DNA of 64,000 nt from Pseudomonas lalucatii (GCF_018398425.1 NZ_JADPMV010000001.1:806001-870000), one strand, 5' to 3'. Shown: positions 19,688 through 30,105, counted from the first letter of the stretch. Made by a program: numbers and translations. Notes: generated by a model from the sequence alone, not told the origin.

Positions 19688-21724
19688 CTAGAAGGAGTAC
19701 TTGACGTTGACGCCGATGTTGTCGCGGTCGCGCGTCGAGTTGTTCTGCCCGGCGCCATAGAACTCGGTGTACTGCAGCTCGGCCTCCAGGCTGTTGAGGT
19801 AGCTGGCGCGCAGGCCGAGGGTGTAGGCCTTGCGCCCCTCGATGAAGTTGCCGGTCTGGTGCGAGTTGCCCTCGAAGTCGTGCTTGTACACGGCGAATGG
19901 CGACAGGTTGACCCCGGCGTAGACGTCGTTCCAGGTGCCCGACAGCATCAGGGTGTAGCCATAGGCGTTCTTGTTGACCTGGTCGTCGCGGTCGAAGCCC
20001 GAGACATAGGCGCTGTTGGGGCGGCCGGAGTAGTAGCGGGTGCCGTTGCGCGAGTTGTACTGCAGGTCGCTGCCGCGCAGGTGCTCGGAGGCCAGCTCGG
20101 CGACGCCGAACAGCGAGTCGAAGCCCAGGGTCGGGCCGAAGTTGTAGATGCTGCCCAGGGAGGCGTTGAAGGCCTCGACGCGCTCGGCGTTGCTGATGGT
20201 GTCAGTCAGCACCACGCTCTGCCCGCCGATGTTCACCGTCTGCCCGGCCGCCATGAAGGCCGCCTGGCTCAGCAGGTCGCCGAGCAGGTCGTTGGTGGTG
20301 GCGATGCCCACCGGCAGGTTCGGCCGGTAGGACAGCTCGCCGAACACCGAGGCCTCGCCGACCGTGGTGTTGAAGCTCATGCCATACATGCGGATGTCTT
20401 CGGCGTATTCCCGACGGCCGATGACGTTGTTGGCCAGATCGACCGCGGCAGCGCCGCCCACCGCGCTGTTCACCGCGCCGCTCAGGGCGCCGGCATAGGC
20501 GGCGGCCAGCGCGGGGTTGAGTGCGGGGTTGGCGATCACCGCCTGCAGGGTGGCCAGCGGCACGCCGGCCTGGGCGGCGACCGCCTGCTGGACCTGCGGC
20601 GTCAGCGCCGGTGTCACCGCGGCACCGATCGCCGCCGGATTCAGGCCGGCGAAGCTGTCGTCCACCTCGGCGAAGATGGTCGGCTCCTTGGCGTGGTAGT
20701 TGACGAAATAGAACCCGAACTCGGTGGAGTTCAGCTCCTCGGCGATATAGCGGAAGGCCACGCCGAACTGGCCGTCGTTGCGCGCGTTGATGTCGCCGCC
20801 GATGCTGGCCACCTTAAAGGTGCCGTTGCTGTCGAAGAACTCCGTGCCGCCCAGACCGCCGACGTTGCCCGCTACCAGCCCCTGGTACAGCGGCTGCAGC
20901 GAAGCCAGCGCGGGCTGCTCGGTGTAGGCGGTATTGCCGCCATCGGCGAACAGGTCGGTCTCGGAGAAGTAGGTGCCCACCGGATCGATGGCCGATTCCT
21001 TCCAGTTGAACTGGTAGAAGGTCTCCATCGACAGGTTGTCGGTCAGGCCGATGTTGAAGTTCAGCGCCTCCACCGGCACCAGCACTTCCTTCAGTTCCGA
21101 GCCCGGCAGGCGGAACTTGGCGGCGTCCACCGGGTTGGTGGTGTTGATGCCGCCGCGGTAGAAGATGCCTTCGCCCCAGTTGAACACCTGACGGCCCAGG
21201 CGCGCGGTCAACGGCATCTCGCCGATATCCCAGTTGCCGTACACGTAGGCGTCGAGGATCTGCGCGTCGCGACCGGCCTTGTGACGGGTCGCGGAGGTGA
21301 AGTGATCGTCGTGCGGGAAGCTCTGGCTCGGCTGCACCGGATCGTTGGCGCCGAGATAGTCGTTGCGCTTGTCCATGATCTGGGTGTCATAGAACGCGCT
21401 GCCGCGGATGAAGGCCCCGTAGTTCTGGTAGGTCACTTCCAGGTCCGAGGTGATCTTGAACACCTCGGAGACCAGGCCGGTGTCGAAGTTGCGATTGCCG
21501 TCGTTGGTGTTGATGTCGTTGTTGCTCTTGTCCTGCCCTTGCACGCGCCAGAGCTGGCCATAGGAGACGGTGGTATCGATGGAGCCGGCGATCTCGTTGT
21601 CGGCGAAGCTGAACTCCACCGCCTGGGCCTGGGCGGCGACCAGCAGCGGCAGGATGCCGGCAAAGGCGAAGCCGGCCTTGGCCGGCGCAAAACGCAACAG
21701 GGGCTTGCGGGCATTGATTTCCAT
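19688..21724 (-). CDS. DUF1302 outer-membrane protein
   Basis: The 678-residue product has an N-terminal signal (about 1-36, ending AQAVEF), then the DUF1302 start FADNEIAGSIDTTVSYG and many amphipathic strands, and ends in a C-terminal YSF typical of outer-membrane barrels. Motifs such as GRQVFNWGEGIFYRGGINT are conserved in the family. It has an Ala-rich insert of about 80 residues (about 355-435) that is not barrel-like. With the downstream DUF1329 protein and the RND transporter it may form an envelope route for hydrophobic compounds. Export of the barrel is a firm inference, the substrate is not known. Confidence 0.88.
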   Translation of the reverse strand: MEINARKPLLRFAPAKAGFAFAGILPLLVAAQAQAVEFSFADNEIAGSIDTTVSYGQLWRVQGQDKSNNDINTNDGNRNFDTGLVSEVFKITSDLEVTYQNYGAFIRGSAFYDTQIMDKRNDYLGANDPVQPSQSFPHDDHFTSATRHKAGRDAQILDAYVYGNWDIGEMPLTARLGRQVFNWGEGIFYRGGINTTNPVDAAKFRLPGSELKEVLVPVEALNFNIGLTDNLSMETFYQFNWKESAIDPVGTYFSETDLFADGGNTAYTEQPALASLQPLYQGLVAGNVGGLGGTEFFDSNGTFKVASIGGDINARNDGQFGVAFRYIAEELNSTEFGFYFVNYHAKEPTIFAEVDDSFAGLNPAAIGAAVTPALTPQVQQAVAAQAGVPLATLQAVIANPALNPALAAAYAGALSGAVNSAVGGAAAVDLANNVIGRREYAEDIRMYGMSFNTTVGEASVFGELSYRPNLPVGIATTNDLLGDLLSQAAFMAAGQTVNIGGQSVVLTDTISNAERVEAFNASLGSIYNFGPTLGFDSLFGVAELASEHLRGSDLQYNSRNGTRYYSGRPNSAYVSGFDRDDQVNKNAYGYTLMLSGTWNDVYAGVNLSPFAVYKHDFEGNSHQTGNFIEGRKAYTLGLRASYLNSLEAELQYTEFYGAGQNNSTRDRDNIGVNVKYSF

Positions 21725-21750
21725 CGAGACTTCACTCCGTGGGCAGATCG

Positions 21751-21758
21751 TTGTTCTT
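21751..21758 (-). promoter_or_regulatory. AAGAACAA motif before DUF1302 (Crc/Hfq-type)
   Basis: In the mRNA sense AAAAGAACAACG lies 27 bases before the DUF1302 start. It matches AAnAANAA. The rest of the 457-base gap 21725-22181 shows nothing else I can name. Confidence 0.35.
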
Positions 21759-22166
21759 TTCGCACCCCTTCAGCGGGGCACGGCACGGCCGTACTGACGA
21801 CGGCCTCGGTCGGTTGGCAGGAAACTCCCCCGCGCGCTCACGCGCTGCCCAGCGCACGACATGCACCAATACGGGGGCAAAACCTCGGCGGTTATTGCAA
21901 CCATGGTGCCAAATCAAACGGTCGTATAAAGATCAGGAAGCACCCCGCACACGATCCGCGCGAGCCACTTTGTGACTGGTCAGCCACTGATCGATGACAA
22001 TGAGTCTCATCGAGAAACGCGCGATCCTGTCCTACGATCCGACAGCATCTGTCACTCCTTCTTGCGATAGACAGGCGCCATGCACCCGCCCTTGCGGGCA
22101 GAGTCAAGGCCCCCTGCGCTATCTAAAGTGAGAAAGCGCATAAGAAAGGCGGTTTAAATTTCTACA

Positions 22167-22208
22167 GGTAACAAAAAAGTGTTACCCGCCTGGACAGGTA
22201 ACACTTTT
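22167..22208. repeat. cluster of three GGTAAC half-sites with a 12-bp perfect inverted repeat
   Basis: AAAAGTGTTACC (22175-22186) and GGTAACACTTTT (22197-22208) are perfect inverted copies around a 10-base loop. A further GGTAACA copy at 22167-22173 can pair with the same middle arm, so two alternative hairpins are possible. ACAGGTAACA also recurs directly at 22164-22173 and 22194-22203. It lies at the 3' end of a broken integrase gene. It could be a bidirectional terminator or a relic of recombination arm sites. Confidence 0.6.
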
Positions 22209-22760
22209 AGGGTGGCGCTGTAGTAGTCGAGCCTCTGGGGCCCTCTCAAACGCTGCAAATACCAGATTCAGCTCATTCAGTGCCGGTCGGCGTTCGCGTT
22301 CGCGTTCGCGACTCTTCAGCCTGTAACCCAACTTGGTCAGCACTTTCCGTGCATCCGCCATCGCATGCGGGTCGATCTCGCCCCCCAAGCAGGACGGGTT
22401 ACGGATAGCACAGCGCCAAGATGAGCCAGGTCGTTGCCTGCAGTCCGAGGCCGGACGCCACCACCCTCGTCACTCATACGCCATAGGGCATAGTCCACCA
22501 GCACCTGAGCGCTCACCCGGCGATCCTCGCACTCGCCCAGATAGGTCTTGGCGATAGCCTCGAGAGTCGCCTTCTTGGTCTTGCCGATAGGCCTGGCTTT
22601 GCCTCACGATCATAGAGGCCACAGTGGTGCCCGAGCGATTCGCCCGCTCGATAGCACCTGGCGCGTCTCGGTCGCGCGACGCCTGGCCCAGGCTTGCGCG
22701 GCCTGCTTGCGGGCGAAAGTCCGCGCTCTTTCGGGCTCGAATGGTTGCCACAGTGGTACG
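22182..22760 (-). pseudogene. tyrosine recombinase (phage-type integrase) remnant
   Basis: Pieces of one integrase N-terminal half appear in order but in different frames: RTFARKQAAQAWARRR, then PGAIERANRSGTTVASMI, then RPIGKTKKATLEAIAKTY through LVDYALWRMSDEGGG and NDLAHLGAVLSV, then EIDPHAMADARKVLTKLGY and NELNLVFAAFERAPE. This is the arm-binding and core-binding part of a tyrosine integrase. At least three frameshifts break it, and the catalytic C-terminal domain with the Arg-His-Arg-Tyr residues is absent. A six-base tandem repeat (GTTCGC, three copies near 22292-22309) makes an Arg-Glu repeat inside it. The gene is dead; it marks an old insertion between the DUF1302 and sox regions. Nothing else recognisable lies in 22761-23099. 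Confidence 0.8.
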
Positions 22761-23099
22761 CCCTCCTGGCCGGTGGCACAAGCGATCCTAGCGGTGGTAT
22801 CGCCGGCTCGAGAAAAACGTTATGCCCCCCCCCGAAAACACGGCGGAAACGCGACCAGCCCAATGCCTCTAGAATCAGCCTCAACACCAGAAACCACGCG
22901 CCCTTCCCTGTCTCGCCGCTTCTCCGTAGCGCCGATGATGGACTGGAAGGATCAAAGCCTCTAAGGGCTGGAAATACTGGGCTGCAGGCTTATCCTCTGC
23001 CGGCCTCGTACCACCCTTGTACCACCGAGCTGAGATTCCCGCCCTTTACCGCTATTGGCTCCAGCGAAGTATCACTACAGTTACACTGCCTATAGATGT

Positions 23100-23139
23100 G
23101 CTAACCCGCCCCCCGAGGCCGAGCGAGGGACGAGTTAGC
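23100..23139 (-). terminator. hairpin after soxG, possible terminator
   Basis: GCTAAC (23100-23105) and GTTAGC (23134-23139) enclose further pairing between CG-rich blocks. It begins seven bases after the soxG stop. No T-run follows, so factor-dependent ending or an RNA-stability role is possible. Confidence 0.4.
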
Positions 23140-23145
23140 GACATG

Positions 23146-23775
23146 TCAGGCCTTAATCGCCAGTCCGAACTCGGCGCACGCATCCTGCAGCCACAACCAG
23201 ATGTAATCGGCGAAGCTGCGGCGCACCAAGAGCTCCCAGGTGTCCTCGCCGGTTCGGCGGATCACCAGCTGGGACTTGGCAAAGACAGTACCGACGGCCT
23301 TGCCCACCGGGAAGTTGCGCGGGTGCACGTCGTAGGAGCTGGACTTCATCAGCACTTCGCGAGCCTTGGGGCCGCTCAGCTCGACAATGGTCTGGCCGCC
23401 ACTGACGTTGACCACCTGGTGATGGTGCCCTGCCAGGCCAGCACGCAGCTTGCTCTCCACTTCGAACTCGGAGCCGCCGGGCACGATCAGCAGCCACTCG
23501 TCCGGGCCCAGCCATTGCAGCGAGGTCTCGCCGTCGGCCACCAGGGTCAGCGCGCTCGGCAGCTCCAGGCCCAGGGCCTTGTGCACGGCAGCGGAGAACG
23601 TGGAATCGTGGCCGTCGCCACGCAGGATCAGGTGGCCGAGCAGTTTCTTCTCGCGCAGGATCACCCCGGCGCTGCTCTTGCCCTTGCGTGCCAGCTCGTC
23701 GAGACCGGCGTGGAACAGCGGGGACTCGGCCTTGCCGGCATCGGGGCGCTGCTTGTAGACGTTGATCGCGGTCAT
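23146..23775 (-). CDS. soxG: sarcosine oxidase gamma subunit
   Basis: The 209-residue gamma subunit of heterotetrameric sarcosine oxidase. The family features are SPLFHAGL, a central LQWLGPDEWLLI block, the NVSGGQTIVELSGPKAREVL segment and RRTGEDTWELLVRRSFADYIW. The complex oxidises sarcosine to glycine, hydrogen peroxide and 5,10-methylene-tetrahydrofolate. It is the last gene of glyA-soxBDAG, 75 bases after soxA. In P. aeruginosa, as I recall, a purU homologue follows; here it is replaced by the hairpin and the integrase scar. Confidence 0.93.
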   Translation of the reverse strand: MTAINVYKQRPDAGKAESPLFHAGLDELARKGKSSAGVILREKKLLGHLILRGDGHDSTFSAAVHKALGLELPSALTLVADGETSLQWLGPDEWLLIVPGGSEFEVESKLRAGLAGHHHQVVNVSGGQTIVELSGPKAREVLMKSSSYDVHPRNFPVGKAVGTVFAKSQLVIRRTGEDTWELLVRRSFADYIWLWLQDACAEFGLAIKA

Positions 23776-23850
23776 GTTGTTAACCTGTCGCTAATGTCTG
23801 TTGACCTGGAGGAGCCGGTTGCCCGGCTCCTCGGGTTGGGTGCCGAAGGC

Positions 23851-26800
23851 TCAGATGTTCTGACGATCGCCTTTCGGGTCGTAGAACACCGGGCTGCAGA
23901 TCTCCGCCTCGATCACGCTGCCATCGACCAGCGGTGCGTAGACCTTCTCGCCCATGCGCTTGAGACCGCCCTTGACCAGGGCCATGGCGAAGGAGTAGCC
24001 CATCGCCGCGCTCATGTAGCTGGAGGTCACGTGACCGACCATGGTCATGGGGATCGCCTGCTTCGGATCGAACACCAGCTGCGCGCCTTCCGGCAGCACC
24101 TTGTTCGGATCGACCGGCTTGAGGCCGACCAGCTGCTTGCGGTCTTCGCGCAGGCAGTCCTCGCGGTTCATGCCGCGCCAGCCGATCCAGGAGAACGGCT
24201 TGGTGCGACCGACGCACCAGCCCATGCCCAGATCGTCCGGGGTCACCGAACCGTCGGTGTCCTGGCCGACGATGATGAAGCCCTTCTCGGCGCGCAGCAC
24301 GTGCATGGTCTCGGTGCCGTAGGGGGTCAGGTTGTACTTCTTGCCCGCCTCGGCGATCTGCTCCAGCACGCCCATGGCGTAGTCGGCCTGGACGTTGACC
24401 TCGTAGCTCAGCTCGCCGGTGAAGGAGATGCGGAACACCCGGGCCGGCACGCCGCCGACCTTGCCTTCCTTCCAGGTCATGAACGGGAAGGCGTCCTTGT
24501 CCAGGTCGATGTCGGTGACCTCGGCCAGCAGCTTGCGGCTGTTGGGGCCGGACAGGGTCAGGGTCGCCCAGTGGTCGGTGACCGAGGTGAAGTACACCTT
24601 CAGCTCCGGCCATTCGGTCTGGTGGTAGATCTCCAGCCATTCCATCACCCGACCGGCGCCACCGGTGGTGGTGGTCATGACGAAATGGTTGTCGGCCAGG
24701 CAGGCGGTCACACCGTCGTCGAAGACCATGCCGTCTTCCTTGCACATCAGGCCGTAGCGCGCCTTGCCAACATCCAGCTTGGTCCAGGCGTTGCTGTACA
24801 CACGGTTGAGGAACTCGCGCGCATCCGGGCCCTGGATGTCGATCTTGCCCAGGGTCGAGGCATCGAGGATGCCGACGCTGTCGCGCACGGCCTTGCACTC
24901 GCGGGCCACGGCGGCGTGCAGGTCCTCGCCGTTCTTCGGGAAGTACCAGGGACGCTTCCACTGGCCGACGTCCTCGAACTCGGCGCCGTGCTTCAGGTGC
25001 CAGGCATGCAGCGCGGTGTAGCGCTTGGCGTCGAACAGCTCGCCGCAGTTGCGCCCGGCCACGGCACCGAAGGTCACCGGGGTGTAGTTCGGGCGGAACA
25101 TGGTGGTGCCCATCTGCGGGATGCTGATGCCCATGGAACGGGCGGCGATGGCCAGACCGTTGATGTTGCCCAGCTTGCCCTGGTCGGTGCCGAAGCCCAG
25201 CGCGGTGTAGCGCTTGACGTGCTCGACCGACTCGAAGCCCTCGCGGGTGGCCAGTTCGATGCCGGCCGCGGTGACGTCGTTCTGCAGGTCGACGAACTGC
25301 TTCGGCGCCCGCGCGGTGGACTTGTCGTGGGGCACCTGGAACAGCGCGACGGCCGGCTCCTCGGTGCGCTTCTCGGTCTTCGGCAGGCTGCCGCTGACGG
25401 CCTTGAAGCCCGCTTCGGCGGCGGCCGAGGCGCCGGCCTCGAAGCCGTCGGCCAGGGCGTCGCCGAGGGCGAATACGCCGTTGACGGCGCCGGCGCACAG
25501 GCGCTTCTGGAAACCTTCACCCGGGACGAAGGCGAGGATGTCTTCGCGCCAGGTCGGCTTGCCGCCCAGGTGCGAGGCCAGGTGCACCACCGGGCTGTAG
25601 CCGCCGGAGCTGACGATCAGGTCGCAGTCCAGCACCTCACCGGGGCTGGTGACCTTGTGCTTGTTCAGGTCGATGGCGCAGATGCGCGCACCGGTCACCC
25701 GCTTGCTGCCGCGGGCCTCGACCACGGCACTGCCGGTGAGGATACGCACGCCACGCTTGCGCGCTTCCTCGACCCAGGCACCGCGCGGGTTGGGCCGCGC
25801 ATCGGCGACGGCGACCACCTGCTGGCCGGCGTCCAGCCAGTCGAGCACCACGCGGTAGGCGTAGTCGTTGTTGGTCGACAGCACCAGCTGGCGGCCCGGC
25901 GCCACGCCGTAACGGCGCACGTAGGTGGACACCGCGTCGGCCAGCATGTTGCCCGGCACGTCGTTGTTGGCGTACACCAGCGGGCGCTCGTGGGCGCCGG
26001 TAGCCAGCACCACGCGCTTGGCCCGCACGCGGTGCATGCGCTGACGCACCTGGCCCATGGGGGCGATCTCGCCGAGGTGGTCGGTGAGGCGCTGGTGGAT
26101 GGTGAGGAAGTTGTGGTCGTGGTAACCGTTGACCGTGGCCCGCGGCAGCAGGGTGACTTCGCTCATGCCCTGCAGCTCGGCGATGGCCGCGGCGGCCCAG
26201 TCGGCGGCCGGCTTGCCGTCGAGGGTCTCGCGGGTGGCCAGCAGGCTGCCGCCGAACTCTTCCTGCTCGTCGGCGAGGATCACCCGGGCGCCGCTGCGCC
26301 CGGCGGCCAGGGCCGCGGCCAGGCCGGCGGGGCCGGAGCCGACCACCAGCACGTCGCAGTGCTGGTTCATGTAGTCGTAGCTGTCCGGGTCGTTCTCCCG
26401 CGGCGCACGGCCCAGGCCGGCGGCCTTGCGGATGTACTTCTCGTAGGTCAGCCAGAGGTTCTGCGGGTACATGAAGGTCTTGTAGTAGAACCCCGGCGGC
26501 ATCATCTTGCCGCCGACCTTGCCGAGAATCCCCATCAGGTCGTTGTTGACGTTCGGCCAGCCGTTGGTGCTGGTCGCCACCAGGCCGCTGTACAGCGCCT
26601 GCTGGGTGGCGCGCACGTTGGGGATCTGCGCCGCCTCGGTGGAGCCGATCTGCAGCACGGCGTTGGGCTCTTCGGCGCCGGCGGCGACGATGCCGCGCGG
26701 ACGCGAGTACTTGAAGCTGCGGCCGACGATGTCGACGCCGTTGGCCAGCAGCGCGGCGGCCAGGGTGTCGCCGGCGAAGCCCTGGTAGCTCTGGCCGTTG

Positions 26801-26868
26801 AACGTGAAGGTCAAAGGCTGGCTGCGATCGACGCGCCCGCCCTGGGAGAGACGATTGACCTGGCTCAT
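23851..26868 (-). CDS. soxA: sarcosine oxidase alpha subunit
   Basis: A 1005-residue alpha subunit. The N-terminal part has a ferredoxin-like fold (GQSYQGFAGDTLAAALLANG). A dinucleotide-binding motif VVGSGPAG lies at residues 175-182, and a second oxidoreductase part follows. From about residue 600 the protein resembles the T-protein of glycine cleavage (aminomethyltransferase), which accepts the methylene group on tetrahydrofolate. The gene overlaps soxD by four bases, so the subunits are coupled. Length agrees with the family and no damage is visible. Confidence 0.95.
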   Translation of the reverse strand: MSQVNRLSQGGRVDRSQPLTFTFNGQSYQGFAGDTLAAALLANGVDIVGRSFKYSRPRGIVAAGAEEPNAVLQIGSTEAAQIPNVRATQQALYSGLVATSTNGWPNVNNDLMGILGKVGGKMMPPGFYYKTFMYPQNLWLTYEKYIRKAAGLGRAPRENDPDSYDYMNQHCDVLVVGSGPAGLAAALAAGRSGARVILADEQEEFGGSLLATRETLDGKPAADWAAAAIAELQGMSEVTLLPRATVNGYHDHNFLTIHQRLTDHLGEIAPMGQVRQRMHRVRAKRVVLATGAHERPLVYANNDVPGNMLADAVSTYVRRYGVAPGRQLVLSTNNDYAYRVVLDWLDAGQQVVAVADARPNPRGAWVEEARKRGVRILTGSAVVEARGSKRVTGARICAIDLNKHKVTSPGEVLDCDLIVSSGGYSPVVHLASHLGGKPTWREDILAFVPGEGFQKRLCAGAVNGVFALGDALADGFEAGASAAAEAGFKAVSGSLPKTEKRTEEPAVALFQVPHDKSTARAPKQFVDLQNDVTAAGIELATREGFESVEHVKRYTALGFGTDQGKLGNINGLAIAARSMGISIPQMGTTMFRPNYTPVTFGAVAGRNCGELFDAKRYTALHAWHLKHGAEFEDVGQWKRPWYFPKNGEDLHAAVARECKAVRDSVGILDASTLGKIDIQGPDAREFLNRVYSNAWTKLDVGKARYGLMCKEDGMVFDDGVTACLADNHFVMTTTTGGAGRVMEWLEIYHQTEWPELKVYFTSVTDHWATLTLSGPNSRKLLAEVTDIDLDKDAFPFMTWKEGKVGGVPARVFRISFTGELSYEVNVQADYAMGVLEQIAEAGKKYNLTPYGTETMHVLRAEKGFIIVGQDTDGSVTPDDLGMGWCVGRTKPFSWIGWRGMNREDCLREDRKQLVGLKPVDPNKVLPEGAQLVFDPKQAIPMTMVGHVTSSYMSAAMGYSFAMALVKGGLKRMGEKVYAPLVDGSVIEAEICSPVFYDPKGDRQNI

Positions 26869-27191
26869 ACGGTTGCTCCTTGGCCGGCAGTCTTCTTCGC
26901 GGCGACGCTGGCCTCAGTCACGCTGGGGCGCTCGCCGATCTTGTAGGTCTCGAGGATTTCGTAGCTCACCGTGTGGCGAGTGACGTTGAAGTACTTGCGG
27001 CAGCCGGCGGCGTGCACCCACAGCTCGTGGTGGATGCCGCGCGGGTTGTCGCGGAAGAACAGGTACTCGCCCCACTCCTCGTCGGTGCAGGCATTGGGGT
27101 CCAACGGGCGCGCGATGTGCGCCTGGCCGCCGGCGTGATATTCCTCTTCGGAACGCAGCTCGCCACAGTGGGGGCAGAAGATATGCAGCAT
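26865..27191 (-). CDS. soxD: sarcosine oxidase delta subunit
   Basis: The 108-residue delta subunit binds zinc in known sarcosine oxidases. Here the ligand set is visible: CPHCGELR near the N-terminus and the HAAGCRKYFNVTRH stretch. The C-terminal tail (from about residue 88) is longer and Ala/Lys-rich. It lies between soxB and soxA and overlaps soxA. A hairpin repeat precedes it (27218-27238). Confidence 0.93.
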   Translation of the reverse strand: MLHIFCPHCGELRSEEEYHAGGQAHIARPLDPNACTDEEWGEYLFFRDNPRGIHHELWVHAAGCRKYFNVTRHTVSYEILETYKIGERPSVTEASVAAKKTAGQGATV

Positions 27192-27217
27192 GGTCGGTAC
27201 CTCCAGAAAACATTCCT

Positions 27218-27238
27218 CCCTCTCCCACCGGGAGAGGG
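27218..27238. repeat. palindromic REP-like hairpin between soxB and soxD
   Basis: CCCTCTCCC ACC GGGAGAGGG is a perfect 9-bp stem with a three-base loop in the 55-base gap. It resembles the short palindromic intergenic repeats of pseudomonads and may affect mRNA stability between the subunits. Confidence 0.6.
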
Positions 27239-27246
27239 GGCCAATA

Positions 27247-28497
27247 TCAGTGCGCCACCCCGGCCGCGCCGTGTTCGTCGATCAGCGCGCCATTGTGGAA
27301 GCGCTCGATGGCGAACGGCTTGGCCAGCGGGTGCATCTCGCCCTTGGCCAGGCTCGCGGCGAACACGTGGCCCGAGCCCGGCGTCGCCTTGAAGCCGCCG
27401 GTGCCCCAACCGCAGTTGAAGAACAGGTTCGGCACCGGGGTCTTGGCGATGATCGGGCAGGCGTCCGGCGTGGTGTCGACGATGCCGCCCCACTGGCGGT
27501 TCATGCGCACCCGCGAGAGGATCGGGAACAGCTCGACGATGGCCTGCAGGGTGTGCTCGATGGTCGGGTAGGAACCGCGCTGGCCGTAGCCGTTGTAGCC
27601 GTCGATGCCGGCGCCGATGACCAGGTCGCCCTTGTCCGACTGGCTGATGTAGCCGTGCACGGCGTTGGACATGATCACGCTGTCGATGATCGGCTTGATC
27701 GGCTCGGACACCAGCGCCTGCAGCGGGTGGGATTCGAGCGGCAGGCGGAAGCCGGCCAGCTTGGCCATGTGCCCGGAGTTACCGGCGGTGACCACGCCGA
27801 CGCGCTTGCCGCCGATGAAGCCGCGGCTGGTCTCGACGCCGATGCACACACCGTTTTCCTTGCGGAAGCCGATCACTTCGGTCTGCTGGATCAGGTCCAC
27901 GCCCAGGGCGTCGGCGGCGCGGGCATAGCCCCAGGCCACCGCATCGTGACGGGCGACGCCGCCGCGACGCTGCAGCGAGGCGCCCATCACCGGGTAACGG
28001 GTGTTCTTGCTGCAGTCCATGAAGGGAATCAGTTCCTCGACCTGCTTGGCGTTGAGCACCTCGCCGTCGATGCCGTTGAGGCGGTTGGCGCTGACCCGGC
28101 GCTCGATGTCGCGCATGTCCTGCAGGGTGTGGCCGAGGTTGAAGACGCCGCGCTGGGAGAACATGACGTTGTAGTTGAGGTCCTGGGACAGGCCTTCCCA
28201 CAGCTTCATGGCATGCTCGTACAGCTGCGCCGACTCGTCCCACAGGTAGTTGGAGCGCACGATGGTGGTGTTGCGCGCGGTGTTGCCGCCGCCCAGCCAG
28301 CCCTTCTCGATGACCGCGACGTTCTTCACGCCGAACTCTTTGGCCAGGTAGTAGGCGGTGGCCAGGCCGTGGCCGCCACCGCCGACGATGATCACGTCGT
28401 AGACCGGCTTGGGCGTCGGGTTGCGCCACATGCGCTGCCAGTTCTCGTGGTGGCTGAAGGAATGCTTGAGCAGGCCGAAGCCGGAATAACGTTGCAT
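27247..28497 (-). CDS. soxB: sarcosine oxidase beta subunit
   Basis: The 416-residue beta subunit oxidises sarcosine. The nucleotide-binding motif VGGGGHG lies at residues 38-44. The segment [13 protein letters not shown] (His184) corresponds to the place where FMN is covalently bound in characterised tetrameric enzymes, from memory of the family. The start at 28497 is preceded by CAGGAG. It follows glyA with a 143-base gap that holds a hairpin repeat. The operon order is glyA-soxB-soxD-soxA-soxG. Confidence 0.95.
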   Translation of the reverse strand: MQRYSGFGLLKHSFSHHENWQRMWRNPTPKPVYDVIIVGGGGHGLATAYYLAKEFGVKNVAVIEKGWLGGGNTARNTTIVRSNYLWDESAQLYEHAMKLWEGLSQDLNYNVMFSQRGVFNLGHTLQDMRDIERRVSANRLNGIDGEVLNAKQVEELIPFMDCSKNTRYPVMGASLQRRGGVARHDAVAWGYARAADALGVDLIQQTEVIGFRKENGVCIGVETSRGFIGGKRVGVVTAGNSGHMAKLAGFRLPLESHPLQALVSEPIKPIIDSVIMSNAVHGYISQSDKGDLVIGAGIDGYNGYGQRGSYPTIEHTLQAIVELFPILSRVRMNRQWGGIVDTTPDACPIIAKTPVPNLFFNCGWGTGGFKATPGSGHVFAASLAKGEMHPLAKPFAIERFHNGALIDEHGAAGVAH

Positions 28498-28525
28498 AGG
28501 GATGCTCCTGAAATCTGTTCCCCGG

Positions 28526-28543
28526 GCCCTCCGCGAGGAGGGC
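28526..28543. repeat. REP-like hairpin between glyA and soxB
   Basis: GCCCTCC GCGA GGAGGGC is a perfect 7-bp stem with a GCGA tetraloop in the 143-base gap, followed by TAGGGTTGAGGGAAC, a pattern common in pseudomonad intergenic repeats. It may separate expression levels of glyA and sox. Confidence 0.55.
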
Positions 28544-28640
28544 TAGGGTTGAGGGAACGCTTGCGGGCCTTGGCGTGGCTGCTGCCCGCCGCCTCCCTCA
28601 TCCGCCCGGCGGACTCGGCGCCCGCCGGGAAAGGGAAAAC

Positions 28641-29894
<1,254 letters not shown>

Positions 29895-30048
29895 CGCTGA
29901 TCTCCTGCGACAGAGTGAAGTCGCTCTTGTTGGTATAGGGCCGCCCTGCGCCCGCACGGATTAACTCCCGTCCCCTGCCCCGACGCCCAAGGTGCCTTAT
30001 AGGGCGCGGCTAGGCGGGGAGCTGGATGGCTAGGACTTGCTGCGATGG

Positions 30049-30105
30049 ATTGTGCGAAATGGCCCGGGGCGCCGTTTGTTCATTTCCGACGCGAAAATGT
30101 TCGGC
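30049..30105 (-). promoter_or_regulatory. glyA-sox promoter with shared operator (copy A)
   Basis: The operator core TTTCCGACGCGAAAATGTTCGGC (plus sense) cannot be given in one run here; its key parts are CCGACG at 30086-30091 and TGTTCGG at 30098-30104, an inverted CCGA/TCGG pair. On the minus strand AACAAACGGC follows and CACAAT (30054-30049) is the -10-like hexamer. The 29-base offset between operator edge and hexamer is the same as at four other promoters in this region. Confidence 0.65.

Noticed and set aside
22291..22310. Tandem GTTCGC repeat that resembles a short repeat array
   Set aside because: Only three copies inside the broken integrase; it is a small coding microsatellite and not a CRISPR or regulatory array.
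22774..22790. TGGCACAAGCGATCC, resembling half of a sigma54 promoter
   Set aside because: There is no GC at the -12 position with correct spacing and no gene downstream.
22548..23095. Plus-strand frames of 130-140 codons in the integrase scar
   Set aside because: They overlap the integrase remnant in antisense, have no ribosome site, and show no family features.
23017..26946. A 1309-codon open frame on the plus strand
   Set aside because: It is antisense to soxG and soxA, whose products are unmistakable. Composition is that of a shadow frame.
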